From positions 124,001-188,000 of the forward strand of contig JANQKQ010000042.1 of NCBI GenBank assembly GCA_028281105.1: a stretch of 64,000 nucleotides of DNA, read 5' to 3'. Each line of letters starts with the position of its first letter. The first letter of the stretch is position 1. The notes under the pieces are model-generated. The model searched no databases. It saw only the letters and a program-made list of their open reading frames with translations, and had not been told where the DNA came from. This DNA is from Rhizobiaceae bacterium. GTDB taxonomy: Bacteria; Pseudomonadota; Alphaproteobacteria; Rhizobiales; Rhizobiaceae. Shown piece by piece: positions 32,470 to 42,452 of the stretch. A program made the translations under genes and the position numbers.

Positions 32470-35400
32470 TCACCACCTCAACCCCAGCCCGGCCTTGATG
32501 GACCATGCTTCGTAGGAGTTGTCGCCGATACCGTCGTAAGCCCCGCTGAGCGTGAGGTGCGTCCCATTCTCGGTGGCGAGCGTCAGGCCGGCATCGACAG
32601 CCATCCGGAGACCTTCCCTGGCAAGCGTCTGGGGATTGGTTTGGAAGCGGTCGGCTGTGCTGGTTGAGGCAAAGGTCCAGATGCCTTTGGCGCCGGCATG
32701 TGGGGTGAGCGACAGGGCGTCATGCAGTGCAATCGTCCTTGAAAGCGTCGGGCCGAAGTCCAGGGTTCCCGTTTCGAAGGTCAATCCCGGAATGGCGGTG
32801 CCGATGCCGTTTGTGTAGGCATCTGTCTGTTCGCGGAAATAGGACAGCCGTGCCTCGGGCCTGATGTTGAAGCCCCCAGAATCGAAGTTTCCGATCAAAG
32901 CTCCGGTCGCCAGCCAGCGTTGCGAGCCGAACTCGTCCGTAAACGTAGCGAAGGGCGAGGCGGAGTTGTCGGCCCGCCCCCAGGAAGCGGCAGCATCGAG
33001 ATAGAAGCCATCGGAGAACTTTGCGGTGAGATAGGGTCCGACCATGTAACCGGACCCGTCCGCCTTGCCGGTGCCCGTTGAGCGTGCGTACGTCATCCAG
33101 TCCAGCTGTATGGCAAGACCGACGAGCAGATCGCGGGTAACGAGATAGTCCGCGCCGGCATGCAGCACGGTGAAGTCGCCGCCGCCGTTACCGGCGGTGT
33201 ATTGACTGTATTTGCCTTCAACCCACAGATCAAAACGCCTGGTCTGATCGATGCCACCTTCAGAGTTGGCATCGGCCACGACGGCGCGCGGCGCTGAACC
33301 AAAGCTCTCGAGCCGGGCCGCATCATCGACGGCATCTGTCGGCGCCGGCCGCGATGACGTAGCCGCCAGGGGCCGGGTCGGCGTGACCCCCGCATGGGCG
33401 AGCATCGCCATTGGATCTGCAGATATGTGTGTCTTCGCTCCTTCGGTCGTGGCCCGGCGCAGACTGTAGGAAAAGCCGCTGCTCTCGGCACCGATTTTGA
33501 CTTGGAAGGGCAGGCGACCGCTGACCACCGACATGCCGAAGCCCGAAACACCGCCATTGTTGGTGTCCGTGGCGTTCACCCGATCAACCCGGCGGCTTTG
33601 ATCGGGCCGGATCTGCGTGATCAGATTGCCCCGGCTTTGGATGAAGGACCCGATCATCTCGGTCGTTTCGGCAACCACGGTGCCGCCAACGCTCACCTGC
33701 GTTGCCGCCTGGTTGGGATTGCCGGCGTTATCCTGCGCCACCCCAGCGGCCACGTCGATGGTCACGTCCTGCGGACCGGAGGGCGTGATGGTTGCGGTAT
33801 AGGTATCGCCGTCGACAGCGACAAAGTTCGAAGCCGAGCCGTTGCCAACCATGATGTCGCCCGACATGAAACCGGTGACCCCTTCGGAAAACTGAAAGGT
33901 GACGACGAAGGCCGACGATCCGTCATGAGAGGCCGGTGCATTGAGGATCGCGACCGTCGGGGCCGACGCGTCCAGCGTCGCGGTTCGCGTCGTTGCCGCC
34001 GTGTTGCCGTTGGTGGCGACATCCTCGGCCGCATTGGCATTGACGCCGACGCTCACATTGCCATTGCCGTCCGGCGTGATCTTGGCGGTGAACACGCGGT
34101 GAGCCGTCGTGGTAGCGAAATCCGAGGCGGTCGCGTTGGCGAGCGCCGCCGTGACATCCGAAAGATCGAAGCCGCTCACGTCTTCGGAGAAGGTGAAGGT
34201 CGCGGTGAAGGCCGTCGTACCGTCCGTCACAGACGGAACGCCCGAGACCACGACCGGCGGAGCCGATGCATCCAGCGTGGCGGTTTGCGTCGTTGCGGCC
34301 GTGTTGCCGTTGGCGGCGGCATCCGCGGCCGCATTGGCATTGACGCCGACGCTCACATTGCCATTGCCGTCCGGAGTGATCTTGGCGGTGAACACACGGT
34401 TGGCCGTCGGGGTGGCGAAATCCGAGGCGGTCGCGTTGGCGAGCGCCGCGGTGATATCCGAAAGGTCGAAGCCGGTCACATCTTCAGAGAAGGTGAAGGT
34501 CGCGGTGAAGGCCGTCGTACCGTCCGTCGCCGAGGGAACGCCCGAGATCGCGACCGTCGGCTTTACATCATCGATTTGCTTGACCGTCACCTGGCTTGCA
34601 GCCGTGTTGTCGTTGTTGTCCACGTCCTTGGCAACAGCCGCCGCGACGTTGAGGGCGATGTCGCCGGTTCCAGTCGGCGTGATCGTGGCGGAGAAAGTGG
34701 TCCCGGCGCCGCCGGTCGGATTGAGCGTTCCGACGGTTGCGTTGGAGGCCGTCAACTCTCCGTCGACAAATCCGGTGATGGGTTCGGTGAAGGTAACGGT
34801 CGCGGTAAAGGAGCCCGGCGCGCTTTGATTGAACAATCCACCGCTGTCAGTGGTGATCGTTGTCGCCGGGTTTGCGGGAAGCGGACAGCTCAGATTGACG
34901 GTTTGCCCACTCGCTTCCGCAGCGACGGTGGCCACAATATTGTTGCCGCCGCCATTGCAAATGTACGTAACGCTGTATTCCTTGCGGATTCCGCCAAACG
35001 GGTCGCCGATCAGACTTGTACTAATCAGATAGTCGCAACTGAACTTGCCGCCGCATTGCGCGTTGATGTGATCCACTCCGGGCTGGTATCCGTTCGGCGA
35101 GCCCGCGGGCGCATACGACACGGTGATGATGGAGATGCCGACGCTGTTCACCGGTGGCGAGACGACCTCCCCGACATCGGCGACGGTGACGGCGATATCC
35201 TGACTATCGGTCAATCCGCCCAAATCCGTGACGGTCACCTGGACATCGTAGATATTGTTGCCTCCGGCATCGTTCGGGCTTTCGAAGTCCGGCGCTGAAA
35301 CGAATGTCAGCACACCGGTGTTGGCATTGAGATCGAACAGCGCCTGATCGGCGCCGCCGGTCTTGGAATAGGTAAGCCCCGACCCCTCCGAGTCTTGCGC

Positions 35401-36120
35401 ATCCGTGGATTGCACATCGGTAACCGCGGTCTGATTTTCGTTGACGGTTATCGCGGCGGTGGCGTTGCCCCCATTTGAGGTGATGGAGGGCGCGGTATTG
35501 GGCGCCGGCAGGCTGCCGGCCTTTATGTCCGTTGCCGCCAAGGTGTCCGAGTTCGCGGCTTTTGACACCGTGACATGAAACGTACCGGTACCCCGGGTCA
35601 TCTGAAACTGCGCCTCGAAGGCTGTCGCCGTGGTCACGGTTGCAAAAATGTAGCGCGTAACGCCGGGGTTTAATATTGTCGGCGTTGCGGCCGTTCCACC
35701 GACGGTTGCCGAAAAGGTGTCAATCGTCCAGGCGGAGCCGAATACAAAGGTAATTCCCTGGTTGTAATTGTTGGCGTCCGTCGAGTTGATGAAGACGTAA
35801 AGCTGATTGGGCGCCGCTTCTCCAACATAGGGTTGTGCGTTGCCGGTGGAAACCGCGTGGCACCCGTTCTCATCGGCAAACAACTGCGTGCCGACGGCGG
35901 ATGTATTTTCACCGTTGGTATCAACATGACTGCTGTCGCTGCTATCCGTGACAGAGCCGCATGTTGCTTGTGCATATGCCTTCGTCGGCGAAAACCCCGA
36001 AACACCAAGCAAAATCAAAAAAATGGCCAACGGGCCGGAACAGAAAAACCGACGCAACCGCATCGGCAGCTTCGACTTAGACAACGCAACCCCGCCCTGC
36101 ACTCGGCTGACCCGGCGCAC
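32470..36120 (-). CDS. Autotransporter with Ig-like repeats
   Basis: The 1216-residue protein begins with a basic segment and signal-peptide core (GPLAIFLILLGVSGF, cleavage near AYAQA). The start could instead be ATG 36063. A cadherin-like domain (about 215-315) is followed by several bacterial Ig-like repeats with the FTFSEDVTGFDLSDITAAL motif. The last ~280 residues are an autotransporter beta-barrel ending in aromatic Trp (AGLGLRW). The passenger is likely exposed on the cell surface as an adhesin. No protease motif is seen. Confidence 0.88.
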   Translation of the reverse strand: MRRVSRVQGGVALSKSKLPMRLRRFFCSGPLAIFLILLGVSGFSPTKAYAQATCGSVTDSSDSSHVDTNGENTSAVGTQLFADENGCHAVSTGNAQPYVGEAAPNQLYVFINSTDANNYNQGITFVFGSAWTIDTFSATVGGTAATPTILNPGVTRYIFATVTTATAFEAQFQMTRGTGTFHVTVSKAANSDTLAATDIKAGSLPAPNTAPSITSNGGNATAAITVNENQTAVTDVQSTDAQDSEGSGLTYSKTGGADQALFDLNANTGVLTFVSAPDFESPNDAGGNNIYDVQVTVTDLGGLTDSQDIAVTVADVGEVVSPPVNSVGISIITVSYAPAGSPNGYQPGVDHINAQCGGKFSCDYLISTSLIGDPFGGIRKEYSVTYICNGGGNNIVATVAAEASGQTVNLSCPLPANPATTITTDSGGLFNQSAPGSFTATVTFTEPITGFVDGELTASNATVGTLNPTGGAGTTFSATITPTGTGDIALNVAAAVAKDVDNNDNTAASQVTVKQIDDVKPTVAISGVPSATDGTTAFTATFTFSEDVTGFDLSDITAALANATASDFATPTANRVFTAKITPDGNGNVSVGVNANAAADAAANGNTAATTQTATLDASAPPVVVSGVPSVTDGTTAFTATFTFSEDVSGFDLSDVTAALANATASDFATTTAHRVFTAKITPDGNGNVSVGVNANAAEDVATNGNTAATTRTATLDASAPTVAILNAPASHDGSSAFVVTFQFSEGVTGFMSGDIMVGNGSASNFVAVDGDTYTATITPSGPQDVTIDVAAGVAQDNAGNPNQAATQVSVGGTVVAETTEMIGSFIQSRGNLITQIRPDQSRRVDRVNATDTNNGGVSGFGMSVVSGRLPFQVKIGAESSGFSYSLRRATTEGAKTHISADPMAMLAHAGVTPTRPLAATSSRPAPTDAVDDAARLESFGSAPRAVVADANSEGGIDQTRRFDLWVEGKYSQYTAGNGGGDFTVLHAGADYLVTRDLLVGLAIQLDWMTYARSTGTGKADGSGYMVGPYLTAKFSDGFYLDAAASWGRADNSASPFATFTDEFGSQRWLATGALIGNFDSGGFNIRPEARLSYFREQTDAYTNGIGTAIPGLTFETGTLDFGPTLSRTIALHDALSLTPHAGAKGIWTFASTSTADRFQTNPQTLAREGLRMAVDAGLTLATENGTHLTLSGAYDGIGDNSYEAWSIKAGLGLRW
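33971..34570 (-). repeat. Two tandem 300-bp units in the autotransporter gene
   Basis: Units 33971-34270 and 34271-34570 are highly similar in DNA, with long identical stretches, and encode two nearly identical Ig-like repeats. The unit is exactly 100 codons, so copy number can change without frameshift. A third, diverged repeat lies on the C-terminal side. Confidence 0.85.
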
Positions 36121-36327
36121 TCACAACTTTGGCTGAACGCGGACGACGCAACGCAGACGGAGCGAAAGAGGCTCCGTCGCCGACCCGTTCCCGCGTCAGC
36201 TTCAACAACTGTTTTTGGATTGACCGCCCTGATAACCGGCACCGGGAGTGCCTTCTGCCAACCCGTGCGGCACAGAAGATCGGTTTGTCCGCGAGGAGTC
36301 ATACCCACATCTGGGGATGGACGTTTT

Positions 36328-38103
36328 TTAGGTAGCTTGGACTTGGAATCTCTTCAGCGCGGCAAGGACATTTTGCCAGTGACTGTACATCAACAACTGT
36401 CCGGCACCCTCGATTACTTCCAGCGTCGTGCCGGGAACGGCATCGACAAAAGCCCTTGACTGGAAAATCTGAACAATTTGGTCGTCGTCGCCGTGAAGAA
36501 TATGAAACTTGTGCGCGATGGATCTTGCTTCGGCGCTGTAATCTTCAATGCAAATCAGACAGTCCCTGCACATCGCTTCCGTGCCCTGCACGAGACCGAC
36601 CTCGCTACCCCTGGCGATCAGCGCGAGCGTCTCGGGATCCCTGGCCGCACGGGTATCGGCCTCTCCGTCCTTGCAGGCGGACTGGATGAACTTTTCGGCC
36701 GACCCTCTTTCTATGGAAACGATCATGACCCACAACACCAGGGGCAGCAGCTGCGGCCAGTGTCGGGCCAGGCGCAGGACGAAACGCTGGCGCGGCGGCG
36801 TCCGGACGATCCATTCGTCGCGCCACATCGGCACCCGGCCGAGCGCGACAAGTTTGACAATCCTTTCGGGAAACAGACAGGCCAGACGTAGCGCATGGTG
36901 CGCTCCGACGGAATGGCCGACGACGACGGCCTTTGCGATGTTAAGCCGATCGAGAAGTTCGGCACCGTCCCTCGCCACCGTGTCGAGGAACGTGTCGCTA
37001 TTGGCGACTTTGAGCGGATCGGACCCGCCAAACCCAGGCCGGTGGGGCGCGATAATCCTCAAATTCTGTTGCGCCGCAGCCTCAATGGCGTCGGCAGGAA
37101 ACTCCACTCCATAGGGAATGTTGTGCATCAGCAGCACGGGTTTGCCGTCCGCGGCCCCTTGCTCGAGATATTCCATGCGACGACCGTCACGCAGCGTGAT
37201 GGCCCTCAGCGACCGCAACGGTCTTGTTGACCGGGGTCGCGAATTGTCCTGATCATCGCCGTATAACGGGACGAGTATGCCGGCGGTAAAACCGCACATG
37301 AGGTGCACCAGCGCTGGGATATCCTTGGCGCTGGTCTTGCTCTTGATAAGCTTGATCTGCGAGCGGACGGTCTGCAGGGAAGATCCGCGTTTGGAAGCAA
37401 TCTTGGGCGCCTGCATGCCGCTTGCAAGCAAGGTCGCCACGTCCGCCTCAGCTTCCGTCAGCGAGTAGGTCTTCGCGAACAAATCTACCGTGAACTGATC
37501 GAAACCGAAGTCCGCGATCGACAGCAGGAAATGACTGCCTGCCGTTCCATCGGTATCCTGTTCGGCGATCCGCCTCACCAGAACGCTTGTTTGAACATTC
37601 TTCTTCAGGTCCACGTAATCCGGTAGAACCAGGATCTTCCGGCCACCCGCGCTGACGGCAAATTTATCGATTTCGCCCAGCATCCGGGCGTCAGGGATGC
37701 AATCGCCCAAGGTGGCGCAATCATCGCCGCTCCTTTCCCGGGCAAACTGGTTCATCGCAACAATATTTTGTTTCTCATCAAACACATAGGACGGATTCGG
37801 AACAGCATCCAACACCGCATCGAATCGATCCTCCTTTTTCTTTGCCCGCCCGATCCTGTCCTGTATCTGGCGGGCAAGATCGACGTGATTGCGCAACTCA
37901 GGATCGATTGCGTGCAAGGTGTTCGCACTTAAATGTCTCGGTGAATGCTGCGGCGGTTTAGCGCCTGCCGGAGAGAGTATCGGACCAAATATTAATTCGT
38001 CCAAGTCATCCAGAATATTGTCGAAATTGTTTGGAGACAGTGTGGTCGCGTAGATAGCGGAAATGAGTTTATGCTTATCAACACGTGACATCACAAGCCT
38101 CAA
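36328..38103 (-). CDS. LuxR-type regulator fused to an alpha/beta hydrolase domain
   Basis: The 591-residue protein has a PAS-like segment (about 95-205), a LuxR helix-turn-helix (LTEAEADVATLLASGMQAPKI.. SLQTVRSQIKLIKSKT, about 218-262) and a C-terminal alpha/beta hydrolase (about 300-590). The hydrolase keeps the Ser elbow GHSVGA and an acidic residue in HGDDDQIV. At the usual catalytic-His position it reads GAGQLLMYSHW, with Gln for His. The hydrolase may therefore be a ligand sensor instead of an enzyme. It stands alone, with the autotransporter gene downstream in the same direction. Confidence 0.82.
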   Translation of the reverse strand: MRLVMSRVDKHKLISAIYATTLSPNNFDNILDDLDELIFGPILSPAGAKPPQHSPRHLSANTLHAIDPELRNHVDLARQIQDRIGRAKKKEDRFDAVLDAVPNPSYVFDEKQNIVAMNQFARERSGDDCATLGDCIPDARMLGEIDKFAVSAGGRKILVLPDYVDLKKNVQTSVLVRRIAEQDTDGTAGSHFLLSIADFGFDQFTVDLFAKTYSLTEAEADVATLLASGMQAPKIASKRGSSLQTVRSQIKLIKSKTSAKDIPALVHLMCGFTAGILVPLYGDDQDNSRPRSTRPLRSLRAITLRDGRRMEYLEQGAADGKPVLLMHNIPYGVEFPADAIEAAAQQNLRIIAPHRPGFGGSDPLKVANSDTFLDTVARDGAELLDRLNIAKAVVVGHSVGAHHALRLACLFPERIVKLVALGRVPMWRDEWIVRTPPRQRFVLRLARHWPQLLPLVLWVMIVSIERGSAEKFIQSACKDGEADTRAARDPETLALIARGSEVGLVQGTEAMCRDCLICIEDYSAEARSIAHKFHILHGDDDQIVQIFQSRAFVDAVPGTTLEVIEGAGQLLMYSHWQNVLAALKRFQVQAT

Positions 38104-38335
38104 CGACAGAGAGTTGCTCGCGCCATCAATTCATAAAGGGTAGCGCCTCAGTTTTAAATTCTTTTCTCGCGGGGTTCACGACGCCCCACGTGGTTGCACG
38201 AGTGTCAATCAGGCGACGTGAGGGGACCATGATCGGGCCCTCTTGTTGTCGGTTGCATGCACCACACGGTAGCCAGGCGGAAAGAATTGCAGGCCGATAC
38301 CGACCTGCCGTCCAACCGTACACTGGTTTGACGGG

Positions 38336-39307
38336 TCAAGGCTTGCCCAGGAGGAAAGACGCCGTCTCTTCGTCCGTTACCAGGTGTGTGGCGAAACCGC
38401 CACGCAATGCGGCTTCGATGGCTTCGCGCTTGCTGGGTCCGCAGGCGACCAGCATCCTGGTAGTGATGGCGCGCAGGTCGTCCAGCGACGCGCCAATCAA
38501 ACGCCCTGACAACGGACCGTCCAGCGCCTGACCATCGCCATCAATGAAGTGCCCCCAAAATACCCCCTTGGCGCCCATGGCCACATAGGCATCAAGCTCG
38601 CCGTGGGTGGCCATGCCGGAACCGACCAATGTAAGGGGAACAGAAAGGCTACCAACGGAAAACAGTGCTTTGTTGAGGCTCGACAGATCTTTCAGTTGGC
38701 GCGCGATGACAGGTTCCAAACGAAGCTGTGAGGCCAGCTCGGCGGTCGAGATCATGGCGGGTGCATGCAGCGTGCGGCATGAGGCAAGGGTCCTTCGGGC
38801 AATCTCGATCGCGCATGCTTCAGGCGCGAACAACGGATTGAAGTCCATCGACCCGACCATCTGGTAGACGCTCAGGTTGGGAACCGGCCCGTTGGGGAAC
38901 TTGTGCGCAACCTGCTGCACGGTTTCCCCCCAAGCAACGCCCAGGCGATCGCCCGGCTCAAACAGGTCGCGCAGCGCCGACGCGGCGAGCTGGGCCACGC
39001 GCTCCAGCGTAGCATCCTCGTTTTGGGGCTCCATATCATGATGGGCGATGTAGCAGTCGACGAGATCAAAATGCTCGGTGAGCTGGCGCGACAGGGGAGA
39101 GGCCGTGAAGCTTTCGCCGCGGATACGGATGTCGACAATGCCCAGATCGCGGGCAAGGCGCAGATAGTTGACGATTGTCGCGCGCGAGAGCCCGACACGC
39201 TGCGCGATTTCGCTCTGGGTAAGGCCTTCACGGTAGTAGAGCATCGCGACATGAGCGAGCTGCGCCTCGGAATGACCAACGTCTTTGACTGTCTTGCCTT
39301 CCGCCAT
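38336..39307 (-). CDS. SorC-family sugar-responsive regulator
   Basis: The 323-residue protein has an N-terminal helix-turn-helix (YYREGLTQSEIAQRVGLSRATIVNYLRLARDLG, two stretches) and a SorC sugar-phosphate-binding domain (GVAWGETVQQVA, GVFWGHFIDGDG). It ends the minus-strand operon after the aldolase gene, with 8 bases between. It probably controls both divergent arms of the cluster by sensing a phosphorylated pathway sugar. Candidate operators are at 43909 and 47797. Confidence 0.88.
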   Translation of the reverse strand: MAEGKTVKDVGHSEAQLAHVAMLYYREGLTQSEIAQRVGLSRATIVNYLRLARDLGIVDIRIRGESFTASPLSRQLTEHFDLVDCYIAHHDMEPQNEDATLERVAQLAASALRDLFEPGDRLGVAWGETVQQVAHKFPNGPVPNLSVYQMVGSMDFNPLFAPEACAIEIARRTLASCRTLHAPAMISTAELASQLRLEPVIARQLKDLSSLNKALFSVGSLSVPLTLVGSGMATHGELDAYVAMGAKGVFWGHFIDGDGQALDGPLSGRLIGASLDDLRAITTRMLVACGPSKREAIEAALRGGFATHLVTDEETASFLLGKP

Positions 39308-39315
39308 CGCCTTCC

Positions 39316-41349
39316 CTAACGCAGCGCGGCTTCAATATTGCCGCCGTCGACGGTGACCACATGGGCAGTCGTGCGCGCCATCTGCGCCAGGGCAACAAAG
39401 GCATCGGCAACGTGGCGGGCTTCCACTTCGCGCTTGAGCAAGTTGCCCGCCATGTAGGAGGCCTCGTCGGCGCCGCGGGCTTTGGCACGTTCGGCGATAA
39501 AGCTGTCTGTAAGCAGCCCCGAGCGTATCCGGTCCGCGTTGATACCGTTAACCCGTATGCCCCGCTCGCCCAGTTCCAGCGCAAGTTGGCGCATGAGGAA
39601 CAAGGTCGTCGCCTTCGGCAGGCCATAGGCGCCAAAATTCTTGCCGGGGTTCACGGCCTGCTTGGAGATATTGAACAGGATTTGTCCACCGCGGCCCTGC
39701 CGCGCAAACAGTTGGGCTGCCTGATCGGCAAAGCGTTGGTGGGAGAAGAAGTTGAGTTCAAAGGCGGCGCGAAGGTCGGATTCGTCCAGATCGGCGAGCG
39801 CACCGCCAAGCGCGGCACCGGCGTTGGAGACAAGAATATCAAGCCCGCCGAAGCGCTGGGTCACGGCGTCTGCGGCCTGTCGGGCGGCAGCTTCCTGGGT
39901 GACATCCAGCGCGATACCGTCGTGTGCGCTGCCAAGCGTCTCGAGCGCAGCGGCCAACTGATCTGCCTGGCGGTCAACCAAAAAGGTGCTTGCGCCCAGC
40001 GCCGCGAACGCTTTGGCGGTCGCCAAGCCGATGACGCCCGCGCCTCCGGTCACCATGACGACACGACCCGTGAACGGGGGTGGTTTGCCCTTGCCAAGTT
40101 TGGCCTGTTCCAGCGACCAATACTCCAACTCGAAGAGATCATCCTCGCCGAGAGGGCGAAATCCTCCTGCGTCTTCGCCCACGAAACGCACACGCAGGTT
40201 TTGCTCGCCAAGATCGGCGGAGATATCCGCTGCCTTGTCATGGGCGCCCAGGCCAATGATGCCGACGCCCTTCACCCAGACAAGATTGGGAAGCGTCGAT
40301 AGCCTCGTGCGGTCATTGCCCACACGCTCGTTCTGGCGCGTGAAGTAGGCTTCATAGTCGGCCCTGAATGCGTTGACCTTGGCTTTGACCGTTTCGTCCG
40401 ATTTGAGGTCATCGCGCGACAAGACCAGTGGTTTCGCCTTGGTGCGGATGACATGGTCGGGCGACGCGACGCCGCGAGTTGCCAGCTCGTCCACGTCATC
40501 GCGGTCAAGGAAAGCAAGGACATCGGGGCCGTTGCGAAGCGACAGCACCGGCATCGGCGCATCCGGGTCGTCCGGCCCCAACGCGCCACGCAGGGTCGCC
40601 AAACCAGCGGCCATCGTCGTTGGCACCCTTACCCGTAGCGACGTGGAACCCGCCATCTTGAAATAATCGGCGGCTTGGTTGGTGTGCTGGACGATCAGGT
40701 CGTAGCTCGTCTTCGCATCTGGACCGAACGCGAAATGCCCATGCTTGAGCAGGAGCAATCCTTCGACGTCGGGATTTAGTTCGTAGACCTCCGCCGCGAG
40801 CTTGGCCAACGCGAAGCCCGGCATGATGTAGGGCACAATCGCCAGGCGATCACCGAAGATTTGGCGCGCGACCTCCTCAGCGTTGGGGAGGTTTGCCAGC
40901 ACCAAGAACGGCGTCGCATGCGTATGATCGATAAAGGTGTGCGGCAAAAAGGCATGTAGAAGCGTTTCGATCGAGGGGTTCGGCGCCGAGGAATTCAACA
41001 GATTGTTGCGCTGGAAGTTGACCATGTCCTCGTCGGGCAGTCCGTCGAGGGTGCGCAGCTTCAACAGCGGTTCAAGCCATATTCCCGGCAGGCCGGGGGC
41101 CTGGATCGTGTCGAGATCCCAGCCCGAGCCTTTCACATGAAGGACGCGCTGAGGGTCGCCAAACAAGTCCGGGCGGGTGACCTTGACGGAGGTGTTGCCA
41201 CCGCCATGCATCACAAGATCGGGGTCCTGGCCAATGATCCGGCTGGAATAGACCCGGTGTGCGAGGGCGACGTCCGCGTCGCTTGGATTTGAGCCTAGCT
41301 CGTCAACCCACTTTTGCGCTTCGGTATCGCGCCAACGGTTCTCAATCAT
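39316..41349 (-). CDS. Bifunctional class II aldolase / short-chain dehydrogenase
   Basis: The 677-residue fusion has an N-terminal RhaD/FucA-type aldolase with metal ligands in DHTHATP (about 137-143) and LLLKHGHFAFG. Its C-terminal SDR domain has TGGAGVIG (about 435) and YGLPK (Y-x3-K). Such fusions cleave a ketose 1-phosphate to DHAP plus an aldehyde and then oxidise or reduce an intermediate. With MtnK and MtnA beside it, the substrate is probably a 5-modified ribulose 1-phosphate, as in the DHAP shunt. It is 5 bases from mtnA. Confidence 0.85.
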   Translation of the reverse strand: MIENRWRDTEAQKWVDELGSNPSDADVALAHRVYSSRIIGQDPDLVMHGGGNTSVKVTRPDLFGDPQRVLHVKGSGWDLDTIQAPGLPGIWLEPLLKLRTLDGLPDEDMVNFQRNNLLNSSAPNPSIETLLHAFLPHTFIDHTHATPFLVLANLPNAEEVARQIFGDRLAIVPYIMPGFALAKLAAEVYELNPDVEGLLLLKHGHFAFGPDAKTSYDLIVQHTNQAADYFKMAGSTSLRVRVPTTMAAGLATLRGALGPDDPDAPMPVLSLRNGPDVLAFLDRDDVDELATRGVASPDHVIRTKAKPLVLSRDDLKSDETVKAKVNAFRADYEAYFTRQNERVGNDRTRLSTLPNLVWVKGVGIIGLGAHDKAADISADLGEQNLRVRFVGEDAGGFRPLGEDDLFELEYWSLEQAKLGKGKPPPFTGRVVMVTGGAGVIGLATAKAFAALGASTFLVDRQADQLAAALETLGSAHDGIALDVTQEAAARQAADAVTQRFGGLDILVSNAGAALGGALADLDESDLRAAFELNFFSHQRFADQAAQLFARQGRGGQILFNISKQAVNPGKNFGAYGLPKATTLFLMRQLALELGERGIRVNGINADRIRSGLLTDSFIAERAKARGADEASYMAGNLLKREVEARHVADAFVALAQMARTTAHVVTVDGGNIEAALR

Positions 41350-41354
41350 GTGAA

Positions 41355-42452
41355 CTAGGCCGCCGCGCGTTCAGGGAACAAGGTCGCCAACCCTTCAGGC
41401 GAAGCCTCACAGACGCCGCGCTCCGTAATCAAGCCGGTGATAAGCCGTGCGGGAGTCACATCGAAGGCCGGATTGCCCAATGGGGAACCGTCCGGCGACA
41501 CCCGGGCTTCACCAATCAAACCGTCGCTTAGAACGCCCTGTATGTGCGAGACCTCGCCGCCTGAACGTTCCTCAATCGGGATTTCCTTGATCCCGTTCTG
41601 CACCGTCCAATCAATGGTCGGAGACGGCAGCGCAACGTAGAACGGCACGCCATTGTCATGGGCTGCAAGCGCCTTGAGATAGGTTCCGATCTTGTTGCAG
41701 ACATCGCCGCTCGCCGTCGTTCGGTCGGTCCCGGTGATGACCATGTCGACGAGACCGTGCTGCATAAGATGGCCGCCTGCATTGTCGGTGATGTAGGCAT
41801 GGTCAATGCCGTGGCTGCCGACCTCCCAGGCTGTGAGAGCGCCCTGGTTGCGCGGCCGGGTTTCATCGACCCAAACATGGATAGGCAAGCCGGCATCGGC
41901 GGCGTGGTACATCGGGCTCGTCGCGGTGCCCCAATCAACGGTCGCAAGCCAACCAGCGTTACAATGGGTGAGCAGGCGTACCGGCTCGCCAGCCGGCTTG
42001 TTGGCCGCGACCTGCTTGATGACCTCCAACCCGTGAACACCAATCGTGCGGTTGATTTCGACATCTTCGTTGGCAATCTCGTGTGCGAGCGTCATGGCCG
42101 CTTCAGCGCGCTCGTCAGGCGCCAAGGGCTCCAGGTGCGCCCGGCACCGATCGAGCGCCCAGCGCAGGTTGATCGCCGTTGGTCGCGTGTCGTGCAGCAC
42201 GTCCCAGGCGGTGTCCAATGAAGTATCGGAAGGGTCGCGCCGCATTTCTTCCGCTACGCCATATGCAGCGGTTGCGCCGATCAAGGGTGCGCCACGAACC
42301 CACATATCGCGGATCGCGGTTGCGAAGCTCTCAAGGCTTTTCAAGGAGACAATCCTGAAATCGTGTGGCAGCCAGCGTTGGTCGATAATACGCACTTCAT
42401 CGGAACCGGCATCATGCCAGATGGAACGGTAGTGGGTGCCATTGACTTTCAT
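41355..42452 (-). CDS. mtnA: S-methyl-5-thioribose-1-phosphate isomerase
   Basis: The 365-residue protein has the MtnA signatures: [13 protein letters not shown], catalytic Cys in [11 protein letters not shown], and the Asp motif [14 protein letters not shown]. It converts an aldose 1-phosphate of methylthioribose (or deoxyribose) to the ribulose 1-phosphate. It overlaps mtnK by ATGA. The rest of the classical methionine salvage set (MtnB, C, D) is absent from the window. Confidence 0.93.
   Translation of the reverse strand: MKVNGTHYRSIWHDAGSDEVRIIDQRWLPHDFRIVSLKSLESFATAIRDMWVRGAPLIGATAAYGVAEEMRRDPSDTSLDTAWDVLHDTRPTAINLRWALDRCRAHLEPLAPDERAEAAMTLAHEIANEDVEINRTIGVHGLEVIKQVAANKPAGEPVRLLTHCNAGWLATVDWGTATSPMYHAADAGLPIHVWVDETRPRNQGALTAWEVGSHGIDHAYITDNAGGHLMQHGLVDMVITGTDRTTASGDVCNKIGTYLKALAAHDNGVPFYVALPSPTIDWTVQNGIKEIPIEERSGGEVSHIQGVLSDGLIGEARVSPDGSPLGNPAFDVTPARLITGLITERGVCEASPEGLATLFPERAAA

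Noticed and set aside
33394-35298. Open frame of 634 codons on the plus strand
   Set aside because: It is antisense to the autotransporter Ig-like repeats; its Arg/Gly/Asp-rich sequence is the mirror of repetitive coding DNA and has no domain.
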